A DNA stretch of 33,025 nt from Nitrososphaerales archaeon (GCA_025451315.1 JANWKP010000044.1:1-33025); one strand, 5' to 3'; shown: positions 21,592-31,140, numbered from the stretch's first letter. A program made the numbers and translations. Notes: generated from the letters alone by a model not told the origin.

Positions 21592-22935
21592 ATGAATCAA
21601 AAAATGAGGTTTTTATTCGTTATACAATTAATTGCTTTTTTAATTACACTAAATATTTTATTGTTGAATCCGATTCAGGATGCTCTCGCTGATGGTTTAT
21701 TTGAAGAAAATTTACCTCCTGCTTCTGTAGGTGATAGGGAGGCTAGTCTTTATACCAAAATTAGCCCCCAAATTCTCACCTCTGATAGCAAAAAAAATGC
21801 ATTTTTTGAATTGAGATTATTTGATGCAAAAACTGATGAAACTATCCAACATGTTTCCTATTTTATAACTGTTGAAAAAGATGGTAAGCTGTTGATGAGG
21901 GACCTTTTCCATTCTCATCAAGGTAATTTAAAGTTAAAGATTACTCCTTCAAATAGCAAAACTGTCAATGTCTTTGGTTCTACTGAACCATTTCTTGGAG
22001 GTTGGACTAGTGAAACTGGAGATATTACCATTAATGGTCCTTTACTGTTAGAAGGAGGTTTGTATCACTTTTCAATTGAAATATTTGGAATAGATTATGA
22101 CAGAAATATATTTAAACCAGAAAATGCTCCAAGATTTGATTCCTGGCTTAGCGTAGGTGATCTTTACAGAGATGATTTGATCGATAAAGGAAAAAAATAC
22201 AACGTTACTGTGATATCCTATTATGATCGGATTCAGGATTTTAAATATAATCCTAATGAAAGTAACATGTCATGGATAATGCCTTTCAATTGGGATTTGG
22301 AACGAATACAAAAAAATAATATATTTGTCCACGAAGAAATAAAGTTACCAAAAACTTTCACAAAGTTTAGCGAGGCCAATTCTTTTAAGGCGTTAGTTAA
22401 TGGAAATCCTTTGGTTGGAAGATCGATAGCATTAGATCCTTTTACTGAAGAAAAAAATTTCATCGTCCATCTACTACTTAATAAAGCAGATATTATAAAA
22501 ATTGCTCAGAAACTGAACAATACGAACGATAAAATAATGACTTTTAATCTTTCACCTGCAGAACAAAAACTAGTAGAAACAACATCAGAAGTAGTTTCTG
22601 ATAGAGGTGGCATTCTAGTGCAGTTCACTTGGATGGATAAAATTATATCAAACCAGGACACAAATTTACAATTGCGTTTTTCCGATGCTCTTTCAACTAA
22701 AGAGATAAATGGTGATATTAAATATGATATCATAGTTTACGATAAATCAGGAAATAAAATTGTTACAAAACTAGATTTAATAGCACAGAATGCAACAGAC
22801 TCCCAGGTAATCAAATTTCCATCCAAGGGGATTTATCAAATGGAATTAAATATAAAAGGTATAACCTATCCTGATTCAACTACTCCTGATGAAACCAGAA
22901 ATGGAATAGCAAGAGGAACTGTCGTGGTCTCGTGA
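21592..22935 (+). CDS. Large secreted beta-sandwich protein of unknown function
   Basis: This is a 447-residue protein. A signal peptide occupies 1-33 (basic start, hydrophobic core 7-25, ALA at 31-33 before DGLF). The rest is beta-rich and polar. Around residues 60-130 a repeated-strand domain (FFELRLFDAKTDETI, YFITVEKDGKLLMRDLFHSH, GNLKLKITP) resembles an Ig/copper-domain-like sandwich. A second similar block is at about 350-440 (GILVQFTWM, YDIIVYDKSGNKI, IYQMELNIKGI). No transmembrane anchor follows. Similar exported proteins are common in Nitrososphaeria, and I have no named family. Histidines in the LFHSH loop could bind metal. Confidence 0.75.
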   Translation: MNQKMRFLFVIQLIAFLITLNILLLNPIQDALADGLFEENLPPASVGDREASLYTKISPQILTSDSKKNAFFELRLFDAKTDETIQHVSYFITVEKDGKLLMRDLFHSHQGNLKLKITPSNSKTVNVFGSTEPFLGGWTSETGDITINGPLLLEGGLYHFSIEIFGIDYDRNIFKPENAPRFDSWLSVGDLYRDDLIDKGKKYNVTVISYYDRIQDFKYNPNESNMSWIMPFNWDLERIQKNNIFVHEEIKLPKTFTKFSEANSFKALVNGNPLVGRSIALDPFTEEKNFIVHLLLNKADIIKIAQKLNNTNDKIMTFNLSPAEQKLVETTSEVVSDRGGILVQFTWMDKIISNQDTNLQLRFSDALSTKEINGDIKYDIIVYDKSGNKIVTKLDLIAQNATDSQVIKFPSKGIYQMELNIKGITYPDSTTPDETRNGIARGTVVVS

Positions 22936-23029
22936 TAAAAACATTACAAAAAACATTTTCCTAATTATGCCTTTTTTCCTCGAGTAAAAATGGTAGGTTA
23001 TTATAGTTTATGACTTATCTAAAAGATTT

Positions 23030-24019
23030 ATGAAGACTCAATTTGTCAATCATCTTGTGTGTTTAAATCATTCAGATAAACAGATTCGTTTAAAATTAAA
23101 TAATTTAATTAGCGATAACCAAAATGAATGTATTGAAGGATTTTTATATTGCATTAAATGTGATACAAAATATCCTATTATTGAAGGTATAGCTATAGTC
23201 GTACAAGATATGTTAGCCTACATTCAAAATAGGACAGAAATGTACGGAAAATGGTTATTACATTGCCAGTCAAAAGAAATGAAGGAATATCTAACGAAAA
23301 TAGGAAAAACAATAATTGTATTTAATAAATCTAACACGTATGAAGACGGTGGAATTTGGTATTTACCCTATAAGTGGTTCCAACAAGAACACCACAAAGA
23401 AGATAGACTGATTAAATCCTTGAAAGGAAGTCAAAGCGCTAATGAGCTTTACGATCGTGTTATAAATAGTATAAACCCAAAGATAGATGGAATAGCTTTG
23501 GATATTGGTTGTGCAATGGGTAAAACTACATTGCAACTTGCTCAAAAATATTCGTTTGTAATAGGTATAGATCTTTCCTTTTCATTCATAAAGGAAGCTC
23601 GTAAATCTATGAAAGAATATAAACAAGGAAATATTGAATTTTGTGTAGCTGATGCTGAATCTCCACCTTTCCATCCAATGAAATTTGACCTTATAATAGC
23701 AATTAATCTGATTGAATTGGTGAATACTAAAAAGCTATTATCAAGTTGTCATTGGTTATTAAAACCTCAAAGTGATATTATACTAACTGACCCTTATGAT
23801 TTTAATAGAGAAAGAATTCTTGACAAAATATATGATTCTAAATCCTTTAGAAGCTTAATTGAAGAAAATGGATTTGAAATAAACGAATCATGTTTAAAAA
23901 AAGAAGCCTTTATTCCTTGGATATTAAAAATAAATGAAAGAATTTATCTATTCTACTTTGTAGACTTTATCAAAGCTAAAAAACTCTCAAAACATAAAGT
24001 TAATTTAAATAAATACTAA
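23030..24019 (+). CDS. SAM-dependent methyltransferase with N-terminal zinc-ribbon
   Basis: This is a 329-residue protein. The first 60 residues contain C11, H14, C41 and C44 around a DTKYPIIEGIAIVV strand, a layout like the Trm112-type zinc domain found at the start of many bacterial and archaeal methyltransferases. A Rossmann methyltransferase follows: motif I ALDIGCAMGKTTL (156-168), GIDLSFSFIKEARKSM for motif II, ADAESPPF (about 213) and FDLIIAINLIELV for motif III/IV. The C-terminal part is basic. The substrate is unknown. It precedes Orc1/Cdc6 by 47 bp on the same strand. Confidence 0.8.
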   Translation: MKTQFVNHLVCLNHSDKQIRLKLNNLISDNQNECIEGFLYCIKCDTKYPIIEGIAIVVQDMLAYIQNRTEMYGKWLLHCQSKEMKEYLTKIGKTIIVFNKSNTYEDGGIWYLPYKWFQQEHHKEDRLIKSLKGSQSANELYDRVINSINPKIDGIALDIGCAMGKTTLQLAQKYSFVIGIDLSFSFIKEARKSMKEYKQGNIEFCVADAESPPFHPMKFDLIIAINLIELVNTKKLLSSCHWLLKPQSDIILTDPYDFNRERILDKIYDSKSFRSLIEENGFEINESCLKKEAFIPWILKINERIYLFYFVDFIKAKKLSKHKVNLNKY

Positions 24020-24066
24020 ACTTGAGATAATATTAAGAACAAATAGAATGTAGTAGGACATGAGAT

Positions 24067-25236
24067 ATGTATGAGAGTATTATTTTCAAAGATAGAAAAA
24101 AGTTATCTCCTAGATATATACCTAAAGAGATCTCTCACAGAGAGAAACAAATAGACCTTTTAGTTAGAACATTTCTAGATATAAAAGATGATCCAGATAA
24201 TTTTCCTTTAACTATACTGCAAATAATAGGTCCAGCGGGAATAGGTAAAACATCAACTGTTATAAAATTCTCGGATATCCTGGAAAATGAATTAAGAAAA
24301 AACAAAATAAATATCAAAATAGTGTACATAAATTTAAAATTACAAGGTGGAAATAAATATGCAATTTACAAGTACTTGTTAAGCTGTATTGCTCCAGAAT
24401 TGCCTGCACAAGGTCTTAGTGCTGAAGAGATGCTGAGACAAATGCTTGATTATTTGATTATTAATAATATGTATTCTATAGTTATACTTGATGAAATTGA
24501 CTACTTAATCAAAATTTCGAAAGAAATTGGAATAATTTATGACCTAACGAGATTGAATGAATTTGATCCATCTAAAAAATGCAATGTTAAGGGAGTAATT
24601 TTTATTGCTAGAAGTACTGAATTTTATGAGAAATTAGATGAAGCTGAATTAAGTTCTATGGGACGTGCATACATAGAATTTCCTAATTATACAATTCAAC
24701 AAACAAGTGAAATTCTTATTAGACGATCAAAAGATGCATTTCAAGAAAAGGTAATTGGTACAGATATTATAGATTGGATAGCAAAAATAATAGTTTCTCC
24801 TGTTGTCAATGGAGATATAAGATATGCATTGGATTTACTATCATATGCAGGAAATATGGCCGAATCTGAAGGAACAGAAAGAGTGCTGTTAGATCATGTG
24901 AAAAAAATTAATAGTCAAATATATAATGGAATAACAGATGATGATATTAATGAGTTCTCAAATGCTCAGATATTTGTTTTGTTGGGAATAATTAAGGGAT
25001 TAAAGATTAAAAATAGAGATTATATAGATTTAAAAGAGATTAGGATGCAAAGTTTGGAAATCTCTCAAAAATACAACGTAAAAAAATTAGATGTAGAAGA
25101 TATTTTAGATGATCTTGCCACCAGAAAAATTATTAAAATAATTTCTCTGAAAAAAATTAGTTTGATCTCATCATCAATAGAAAACCTAGAAAAGACATTA
25201 ATTAAAAAGATAGATTCAAATTTTGATTCCAAATGA
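24067..25236 (+). CDS. cdc6: Orc1/Cdc6 family replication initiator
   Basis: This AAA+ protein recognises archaeal replication origins and loads MCM. The 389-residue protein has the family N-terminus (YIPKEISHREKQIDLL), Walker A GPAGIGKTS (55-63), Walker B ILDEIDYL (140-147), sensor 1 near GVIFIARSTEF, the sensor 2 region NGDIRYALDLLSYAG and a C-terminal winged helix (about 310-375). It overlaps the next gene by four bases (ATGA). Archaeal origins usually lie beside such genes, and AT-rich flanks are found on the 3' side of the pair. Confidence 0.93.
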   Translation: MYESIIFKDRKKLSPRYIPKEISHREKQIDLLVRTFLDIKDDPDNFPLTILQIIGPAGIGKTSTVIKFSDILENELRKNKINIKIVYINLKLQGGNKYAIYKYLLSCIAPELPAQGLSAEEMLRQMLDYLIINNMYSIVILDEIDYLIKISKEIGIIYDLTRLNEFDPSKKCNVKGVIFIARSTEFYEKLDEAELSSMGRAYIEFPNYTIQQTSEILIRRSKDAFQEKVIGTDIIDWIAKIIVSPVVNGDIRYALDLLSYAGNMAESEGTERVLLDHVKKINSQIYNGITDDDINEFSNAQIFVLLGIIKGLKIKNRDYIDLKEIRMQSLEISQKYNVKKLDVEDILDDLATRKIIKIISLKKISLISSSIENLEKTLIKKIDSNFDSK

Positions 25237-25529
25237 ATGATCCTTCTAACGTCAAGGATATTGTAGAAGAAGGGCTAGGAAGTATAGGTAAAATAAAAAT
25301 ACTAAGAGCATTAGCAGAAGAAAAAAAATTGCTAACTGTATATAAATTACATAAAAAAACACACCTTAAAAGAGAGGATATTAAGAGAAATTTATCCGAA
25401 CTAATAAGAATCGACTGGGTGATAGAACAAAAAATTAGTAATAGTCTTTATTCAATTAATAGAGAAAACAAATACATGCAACGACTATTATTATTTTTTT
25501 ATGAAATAGGATATATAGACAATATTTAA
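25233..25529 (+). CDS. Small winged-helix protein coupled to Orc1/Cdc6
   Basis: This 98-residue protein is translated from an ATG overlapping the cdc6 stop. The core GSIGKIKILRALAEEKKLLTV, followed by YKLHKKTHLKREDIKRNLSE, L-IRIDWVIEQ and SLYSINRENK, is a compact winged helix with a basic recognition helix. A helix at the C-terminus (YMQRLLLFFYEIGYI) may mediate dimerisation. Small winged-helix genes following cdc6 occur in several thaumarchaeal genomes as far as I recall. I infer a DNA-binding partner in origin function or autoregulation. Confidence 0.7.
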   Translation: MNDPSNVKDIVEEGLGSIGKIKILRALAEEKKLLTVYKLHKKTHLKREDIKRNLSELIRIDWVIEQKISNSLYSINRENKYMQRLLLFFYEIGYIDNI

Positions 25530-25791
25530 TTGTAATTTCTGTACCTTATGAATTGCATTGATTGACAGAAACAATCTGCTAACAAGTTTGGAATAACTTT
25601 CAAATATTATTATATGTTCTTGTTAGAAATGATAAAAATATTAATATAGAAAAAATGTACCATAATAATATACTTAAAAAAATAATAGTTTTACAATAAA
25701 AAAATAAATTGTAATTTTATTTTGATTTAGATTATATAATATAATTGAATAAACTTCAAATATTAAACAACTCCTTAATAGATACTATTAT
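25530..25791. other. AT-rich candidate origin region after the cdc6 pair
   Basis: About 260 bp at well over 75% AT with no gene. It holds an 8-bp inverted repeat CTAACAAG (25579-25586) / CTTGTTAG (25619-25626) flanking an AT core, and an 11-bp direct repeat TTCAAATATTA at 25599-25609 and 25755-25765. No sequence resembling the well-known ORB consensus was found, so an origin is only suggested by location and composition. Confidence 0.35.
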
Positions 25792-26309
25792 ATGAAGCCC
25801 AAAATGATTTAAATACAAGAATAAATCGAATTTTTATACTTGCACTTATTGGATTATCATCTTATTTTTCGTTCACAACAATTTCTTTTGCTGCAGCGCA
25901 AGAGGAGAATTTGAATATCATAGTAACTTTTTTTGATATTAATGATGATACTGGCGATGTTATAACGTTTATAAATTCTGATGGTTTAACTAAAGCTAAA
26001 ATCTTCACCCCTCTCAAAAGTACGAAAATGGGGAACACTACAGAACTTCAATTTAATCTTACGACTAGTCAAGTGAGTATGGGAGAAAAATTTAGAGTAT
26101 GTGCATTATTAGTCGATCATGACGGAATAATTTGCAAAATAGGAGAAAATTCAGAAGCAGAAAGACCTGAAATCATAGACTTTAGACTAGCAACTGATGA
26201 CATTGTTAAAATTGACGTGGAAAATGTCCTAGTTCAAGACTTAGATGATAAAGATAATGATAACGATGACCAAGATGGTGAAGTTAAACCTACAGATAAA
26301 AATGATTAA
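25792..26309 (+). CDS. Secreted acidic protein whose signal peptide is out of frame with its ATG
   Basis: From 25812 the frame reads a complete signal peptide (NTRINRIFILALIGLSS, then FSFTTISFAAAQEEN), followed by a beta-rich domain (NIIVTFFDINDDTGDVI, NTTELQFNLTT, FRVCALLVDHDGIICKIG) with two cysteines and a very acidic D/N/K-rich tail. No ATG, GTG or TTG precedes the signal peptide in this frame. The obvious ATG at 25792-25794 (ATGAAGCCC) is one frame off across an AAAA run at 25801-25804. Adding one A would restore MKPKNDLNTRINRIF. Either this is a recent frameshift or sequencing error, or a non-standard start is used. Without the signal, a TTG at 25911 opens 132 codons. Confidence 0.55.
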
Positions 26310-26426
26310 GATGATGGCTATCCATTATAAATAATATGAGGTTAAAAGTATTTGTTACTTAAATACGGAAAATAATGCGTTCTACTACTCATTTAGTTCT
26401 AAAATAGAATCTATATATTTATCGAG

Positions 26427-27596
26427 CTACAACCATTCTTTTATTCTTTGTTTCTCAAAATTAATTTTTTTCTTATCGTATACAATTGATGGTTCTTTTA
26501 AAATTGTGACTGGTCCATTCCTGTTGTAAAAATCGGTATCAATTAATCCTGCTTTCCCATTTCCGGTATCCATAAAACAGAATCCTTTACCATCGAATTG
26601 CAATATATGATTATATTCTTCTGAAGCAATGCCTATTTTGTTGATAATTTGAGAAGCAACAGATCTTGCTTGACCTTCTGCGAAAATACCTGCTTTTGGT
26701 ATAGATATAGTATCATTTATTTTAATCTCGGTGACATCACCTATAGCAAATATATCTTTAAATCTTGTTTCTAATGTAGATTTGTTTACTGATATCCAAT
26801 TACCACTTTCCTCTACCAATCCAGACTTTTTAAGCACAGGAGGTGGAAAATGAAAGGGTATTCCAACTAATATATTATATTCCTTTTTTGCACCATTGTG
26901 AAACTCTAAGTTATTCTTATAAATTTTTTTCAGTTTATGGTTTGGAAACAAATTTATATTTTGTTTCTTTAACATAAAAACTAGTTTTGAATTGGGTTGC
27001 TTCCCAGCAACAGGTAGAGGTAATTGAGATGGAAAATAAATATCTACATCTATTTTGTTTCTTCTATTAATGTTACATATCATTTGATCTATAATAAATG
27101 CAGATTCATAAGGTGCTGGTGGGCATTTATAAGGAAAACCCATTATTACAATAGCAATTTTTCCTTTCTCTAACGAGAGAATTTTTTTTCTTAAAGCTGG
27201 TATACTTTCTCCATCATAAAGGTTAAAACTATTTGTTTTAGTAAATCCATTAATCATATTTGTAGACATTTCTGCTCCTAGAGCAATAACTAGAAAATCA
27301 TAATAAAGATGATCAACTTGATGAAGCATTTTTATTTGCTTTGATTTTGTATCGATTTTGGTTATTTCATCATGAATGAAAGTAATCCCCTTTGATTCTA
27401 AATTTTTTAATGGAATTTTTGAATTATCCATTTTTTTTCTTCCATCTAGTATCCATAAATTTGTCAATCCCATCATAAAATAATCTTTTTTATCAATAAT
27501 TATTACCTCATGAGTGTAGTCAAGATTTTTTCTTAAGATATTTGAGATACAAAGTCCTCCAAATCCTGCCCCGAGAATTATTATTTTTTTACCCAT
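26427..27596 (-). CDS. FAD-dependent oxidoreductase, sulfide:quinone reductase-like
   Basis: This 389-residue two-dinucleotide-binding flavoprotein has the FAD-binding start KKIIILGAGFGG (3-14), ALGAEM (105-110), the single redox cysteine C158 in GFPYKCPPAPYE, GIPFHFPPPV (245-254), the second FAD motif FAIGDVTEI (283-291) and a final conserved Cys340 in GKGFCFMDTG. The KCPPAPYE box is shared by sulfide:quinone reductases and flavocytochrome c sulfide dehydrogenases. The third catalytic Cys of classical SQR is not evident near residue 110-130. It may therefore be an NDH-2-like or SQR-like quinone reductase with a different donor. Confidence 0.75.
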   Translation of the reverse strand: MGKKIIILGAGFGGLCISNILRKNLDYTHEVIIIDKKDYFMMGLTNLWILDGRKKMDNSKIPLKNLESKGITFIHDEITKIDTKSKQIKMLHQVDHLYYDFLVIALGAEMSTNMINGFTKTNSFNLYDGESIPALRKKILSLEKGKIAIVIMGFPYKCPPAPYESAFIIDQMICNINRRNKIDVDIYFPSQLPLPVAGKQPNSKLVFMLKKQNINLFPNHKLKKIYKNNLEFHNGAKKEYNILVGIPFHFPPPVLKKSGLVEESGNWISVNKSTLETRFKDIFAIGDVTEIKINDTISIPKAGIFAEGQARSVASQIINKIGIASEEYNHILQFDGKGFCFMDTGNGKAGLIDTDFYNRNGPVTILKEPSIVYDKKKINFEKQRIKEWL

Positions 27597-27829
27597 GTTG
27601 TAGTAGAATATTCTATCTTTCTTATTAAATATTTTAATTGACCCACAATTAGGATTGATGTTAAAAATATATTTTTAAACAATCTTAAAAATTTTAATGC
27701 ACCATTTTCTTTACACAAAATATATTCATACTGGTATACATGATTAATATTTATATTTATAAATCCAGTTATTTCTGTCATTAAATCTTTATAAATATAA
27801 TTATTGTACTTTCCATTTAGTACCTTCAT
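27581..27829 (-). CDS. Hypothetical small protein upstream of the flavoprotein
   Basis: This 82-codon frame overlaps the start of the SQR-like gene by 16 bp. It has a polar, Asn/Tyr-rich first half and a hydrophobic-basic helix, NGALKFLRLFKNIFLTSILIVGQLKYLIRK split around residues 43-72, possibly membrane-associating. The overlapping layout suggests translational coupling. However, the last ten residues arise from sequence overlapping the neighbour's start, and no family is recognised. Confidence 0.35.
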   Translation of the reverse strand: MKVLNGKYNNYIYKDLMTEITGFINININHVYQYEYILCKENGALKFLRLFKNIFLTSILIVGQLKYLIRKIEYSTTTWVKK

Positions 27830-28195
27830 CTAAATAAGATATTTCTTTTTTCTAAACTGACTCTAGAATATCTGTTTTTTATATGCTTTGTATGATCCTT
27901 ACTAACAGTCTTTCTTTAAAATAGTGATTCTTTATACAAGATTTATTAATAAAAATATTCAAATTTTGCTAAATTCATTTTTGGTAAACTTTAAGAGAAG
28001 GACTAATGTAAATTATTTTGTATTCCTATTGTCATTTCTAAAATATCGGATAAGTAGATTAAGAAAATTTACCAGGAATCGTATTTATCTTATATTTCGC
28101 TATTTATTTTTCTTATATGTAAAATTAAAGTTAAAGTTAGGATGGCTTTAGATAACAACAACTAGGTTTATGATAATTTAAAATAACATTCAATA
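27830..28195. other. AT-rich gap; no convincing gene
   Basis: About 366 bp between the flavoprotein operon and the DUF6659 gene. One 75-codon frame (27924-28151, GTG start) is a mix of Lys/Arg and aromatic residues without conserved features and is not accepted as a gene. The divergent promoters must lie here. Confidence 0.4.
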
Positions 28196-28591
28196 ATGGA
28201 GTTATTGGTTAGTATAGCGATGGATTATAACAAGTTATGTAAATCTATATTTGCTTTGCATGATGACATAAGATACGCTGGAGTCGTAGATGAAACAGGT
28301 GCTCTACTTGCAGGAGGAATGAAGAAAGGTATTGATTCTATAGTGGATGAGGCTGGAGAAGAACTGTATTTGGCGCAAACAGCCATTAGAAGATCCATGA
28401 GGGAAAGGTTCGATCCCACGATGGGTAAAGCAAGATTTTCATATATTGAACGAGAGAAACTCTCTGTGATCACATTATATTTGGATGATAAGGTTGTTTT
28501 AATAACCATGGAGCCAAATATTGATTCTCATACAGCAATAGATATAGCTGAAGATTCTTTAGATATGCTAGATGGAAAAATTGATATTTAA
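28196..28591 (+). CDS. DUF6659 family, roadblock/LC7-like protein
   Basis: This 131-residue protein is typical of a Nitrososphaeria-wide family: YNKLCKSIFALHDDIRYAGVV, then ETGALLAGGMKKG, split LYLAQTAIRRSMRERFDPTMG, KARFSYIEREKLSVIT and LITMEPNIDSH. The profilin-like roadblock fold is inferred from the helix-strand order and the self-description GVVDETG. These proteins occur in many copies, possibly as sensors or GTPase partners in signalling, but no function is proven. The first eight residues may be dispensable because a second ATG is at residue 9. It ends at an inverted repeat facing valS. Confidence 0.75.
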   Translation: MELLVSIAMDYNKLCKSIFALHDDIRYAGVVDETGALLAGGMKKGIDSIVDEAGEELYLAQTAIRRSMRERFDPTMGKARFSYIEREKLSVITLYLDDKVVLITMEPNIDSHTAIDIAEDSLDMLDGKIDI

Positions 28592-28606
28592 CAATAATGA
28601 AATGGT

Positions 28607-28649
28607 TGTAAGAATCGAATTCTAGATGATAGTCTAACTATTTCTTACA
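28607..28649. terminator. Inverted repeat between convergent genes
   Basis: TGTAAGAA (28607-28614) and TTCTTACA (28642-28649) are perfect inverted arms around a 27-base loop. The hairpin lies between the DUF6659 gene and the convergent valyl-tRNA synthetase gene, a likely shared transcript end. Confidence 0.4.
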
Positions 28650-28674
28650 GGTCTAGAAATAGATAGATAAATAC

Positions 28675-31056
28675 TTATCCAATTATATTATGCATGGTTT
28701 TTAAATCCTGTTCAAACTCATTTAATTCTGATGGTACATTTATTGAGGTAGCATCTTTGAGTGATAATGCTTTACCTGTATTTGGATTGATTGAATTTTT
28801 TTTCTTATTCCAAACAAAAGAATTAAACTCAACTATTTTTTCTGTATATTTTTCAAAATCTTTAAAAAAATCATTCGTTTTCGGGAATTTCTGGTTGTGA
28901 ATACTATCTGAAGAATAAAGAGTTTTCCATAATTTTTCAGTAATAAATGGACAAATAGGTGCGGCTAGTAATAATATTATTGAGAAGCATCTGTGCAAAG
29001 TATAAATGGAGGAGATTTGGGAATTTTTATTTTCATTATCATATGCTCGCCCTTTAATCATTTCCACATAATGAGAGGCAAAAACATTCCATGTAAAATC
29101 TCTTATGCTTGTTGCAGGAATAAAAAAATTATAACTATTATACCCTTTTATACAAGTATTTATAAGTTTGTCCAATTCAGCCAAAATCCACTTGTCTGTG
29201 TGTAACAGATTATTATTTTTTAAAGATTCAGTTGAAAATTCTTTAGGTATTTCAAAAGAAGAAAGAAATCTACCTAAATTCCATAGCTTTGAGAGAAATT
29301 TCTGTGAATTAGAAATGCTTTGTTCAGAACAACGAAAATCCTGTCCTAAATTAGTTTCACTAGCAGACCAAAATCTAAATGTATCTGCTCCATATTTTTG
29401 AATTAATGGAAAAGGATCAACAACATTTCCTTTACTTTTACTCATCTTTTTTCCTTTTTCATCTACACCAAAACCCATTATCCAAACATTAGGCCATGCT
29501 AATTTTCCTGTTAATTGATAACACCGGAGCATTGTATAATATAACCATGTCCTTATGATATCTTTTGCTTGAGGTCTGATTGTTGCAGGGTATGTCCTCC
29601 TATAAAATTCGGGGCCTTGAGAAAATTTGGATATGAATAAAGGCGTAATACTAGAGTCCATCCATGTATCAAATGTTTTTTCTTCACCAACAAACTCGTT
29701 GAATCCGCAACTAGCACAGATATCAAAAGGTGGTTTTTCTTTCCATGGCTGATAATATTTACCTGATTTAGGTAAATTAGGTGATTTACAATTTTGACAA
29801 AACCAAATAGGTATCTCTGTCCCATAGAACCGCCTTCTTGATATAGGCCAATCTATTGTAACTGAATTTAACCAATTTTTTAATGTCTGTTTATGAATAG
29901 GTGGATAGAAATTTAATTTATTTGAAAATTCTTTGAGAATTGGAAGATACTCTAATTGTTTAAGATAATAATCCTGTAAAGGAATAATTTCTATTTCAGT
30001 CTTGCTTCTTTCACAGATGGGAGTTCTATGCATGATTTTTTCTTCTCTTTCAATAATACCTTCACTTCTTAAATCATCGATAATTTTTTGTCTTGCATGT
30101 TTTAATTTCAAATTGCGGTAATTCCCTGCTGAAGAGGTAGTATACCCATTTTCATCAATTGATACTATTTCTTTTAGGTTTAGTTCTCTAAAAACTTGAA
30201 CATCGTTATGATCACCATAACTACATACCATAACAACTCCTGAACCAAAACCTGGTTTTGCAGAATGATGGGCTAAAATTGGGACATTTCGATTAAATAA
30301 AGGTAAGACTACTTCTTTTCCAATTAAATGAGAGTATCTTTGATCTTTTGGATTTATAATTATTGCCTGACAAGCATAAAGTAATTCAGGGCGGGTCGAT
30401 GCGACAACTATTTTATCATCATTGGTGTTGGCTATATTAAAAAACATGTAAATTAGATTTGTTGGGAGATCATCATAGATTATTTCTGCATCGGAGATGG
30501 TTGTACCACAATCAATACAGTAATTATTTGGTCTATTAGAAATGTAGATTAGTCCTTCGTTCCATAAATCAATAAAAGTTTTTTGCGTTAAGGTTCTAAA
30601 TCTTATTGAATCTGTTCTATAATACTCTTTAAAATTGCAACTTAAACCTAGATTTCTCATTATTTCAATCATGTCGTTTTCCAGATCGTCAAGAGCAGTT
30701 TTACATAACTCTAGAAATTTTTCTCTAGGCACCTGACGCATTCGAACTTTATATTTTTTTTCTGTATAGATTTCTACTGGGAGGCCATTTCTATCTATAC
30801 CAATAGGAAACATAACATTATGACCATTCATCCTCGCAGTTCTAGCTATCATATCTATCTGTGCATAGTGTGCAGCAGCACCAATATGCCATGGTTTCCC
30901 TGACGGGTAAGGAGGAGGCGTATCAATAACAAATACACTATCAACATTATCATTATTTTTTAATGTGAACGAATATAGATTTTCTGAATCCCATGACTTT
31001 AGGAGTTGTGATTCAATTTCATGATTCCAAGATTTTGAAGAAATTATAGGTTCCAT
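28675..31056 (-). CDS. valS: Valyl-tRNA synthetase
   Basis: This class I enzyme charges tRNA-Val. The 793-residue protein has the HIGH-type motif PSGKPWHIGA (51-60) and the GIDRNGLPVE loop (87-95). A zinc site is near C180/C183. The editing (CP1) domain lies about 190-340, with STRPELLYAC and the GDHNDVQVF loop (281-289). A second zinc module (C420, C423, C447, C450), the KMSKSKGN signature (537-544) and an anticodon-binding helical domain follow. The usual C-terminal coiled coil of bacterial ValRS is absent, as in archaea. The wording DxxRNGLPVE differs from the DNGLPTE seen in many archaea. Confidence 0.9.
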   Translation of the reverse strand: MEPIISSKSWNHEIESQLLKSWDSENLYSFTLKNNDNVDSVFVIDTPPPYPSGKPWHIGAAAHYAQIDMIARTARMNGHNVMFPIGIDRNGLPVEIYTEKKYKVRMRQVPREKFLELCKTALDDLENDMIEIMRNLGLSCNFKEYYRTDSIRFRTLTQKTFIDLWNEGLIYISNRPNNYCIDCGTTISDAEIIYDDLPTNLIYMFFNIANTNDDKIVVASTRPELLYACQAIIINPKDQRYSHLIGKEVVLPLFNRNVPILAHHSAKPGFGSGVVMVCSYGDHNDVQVFRELNLKEIVSIDENGYTTSSAGNYRNLKLKHARQKIIDDLRSEGIIEREEKIMHRTPICERSKTEIEIIPLQDYYLKQLEYLPILKEFSNKLNFYPPIHKQTLKNWLNSVTIDWPISRRRFYGTEIPIWFCQNCKSPNLPKSGKYYQPWKEKPPFDICASCGFNEFVGEEKTFDTWMDSSITPLFISKFSQGPEFYRRTYPATIRPQAKDIIRTWLYYTMLRCYQLTGKLAWPNVWIMGFGVDEKGKKMSKSKGNVVDPFPLIQKYGADTFRFWSASETNLGQDFRCSEQSISNSQKFLSKLWNLGRFLSSFEIPKEFSTESLKNNNLLHTDKWILAELDKLINTCIKGYNSYNFFIPATSIRDFTWNVFASHYVEMIKGRAYDNENKNSQISSIYTLHRCFSIILLLAAPICPFITEKLWKTLYSSDSIHNQKFPKTNDFFKDFEKYTEKIVEFNSFVWNKKKNSINPNTGKALSLKDATSINVPSELNEFEQDLKTMHNIIG

Positions 31057-31140
31057 TTATATTTTAGTTCTAATATTTTATATGGTTATTAACGTTAATA
31101 TCAAAACAATGATCAATGGAGAAAAATTGTAAAAATATAT

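Noticed and set aside
27924-28151. 75-codon plus-strand frame with GTG start
   Set aside because: It is rich in Lys, Arg and aromatic residues, as random AT-rich DNA would give. No conserved motif, promoter or plausible domain is visible.
28401-28425. Sequence resembling a tRNA T arm (GGTTCGATCCC)
   Set aside because: It lies in the middle of the DUF6659 coding frame and no acceptor, D or anticodon stems can be built around it.
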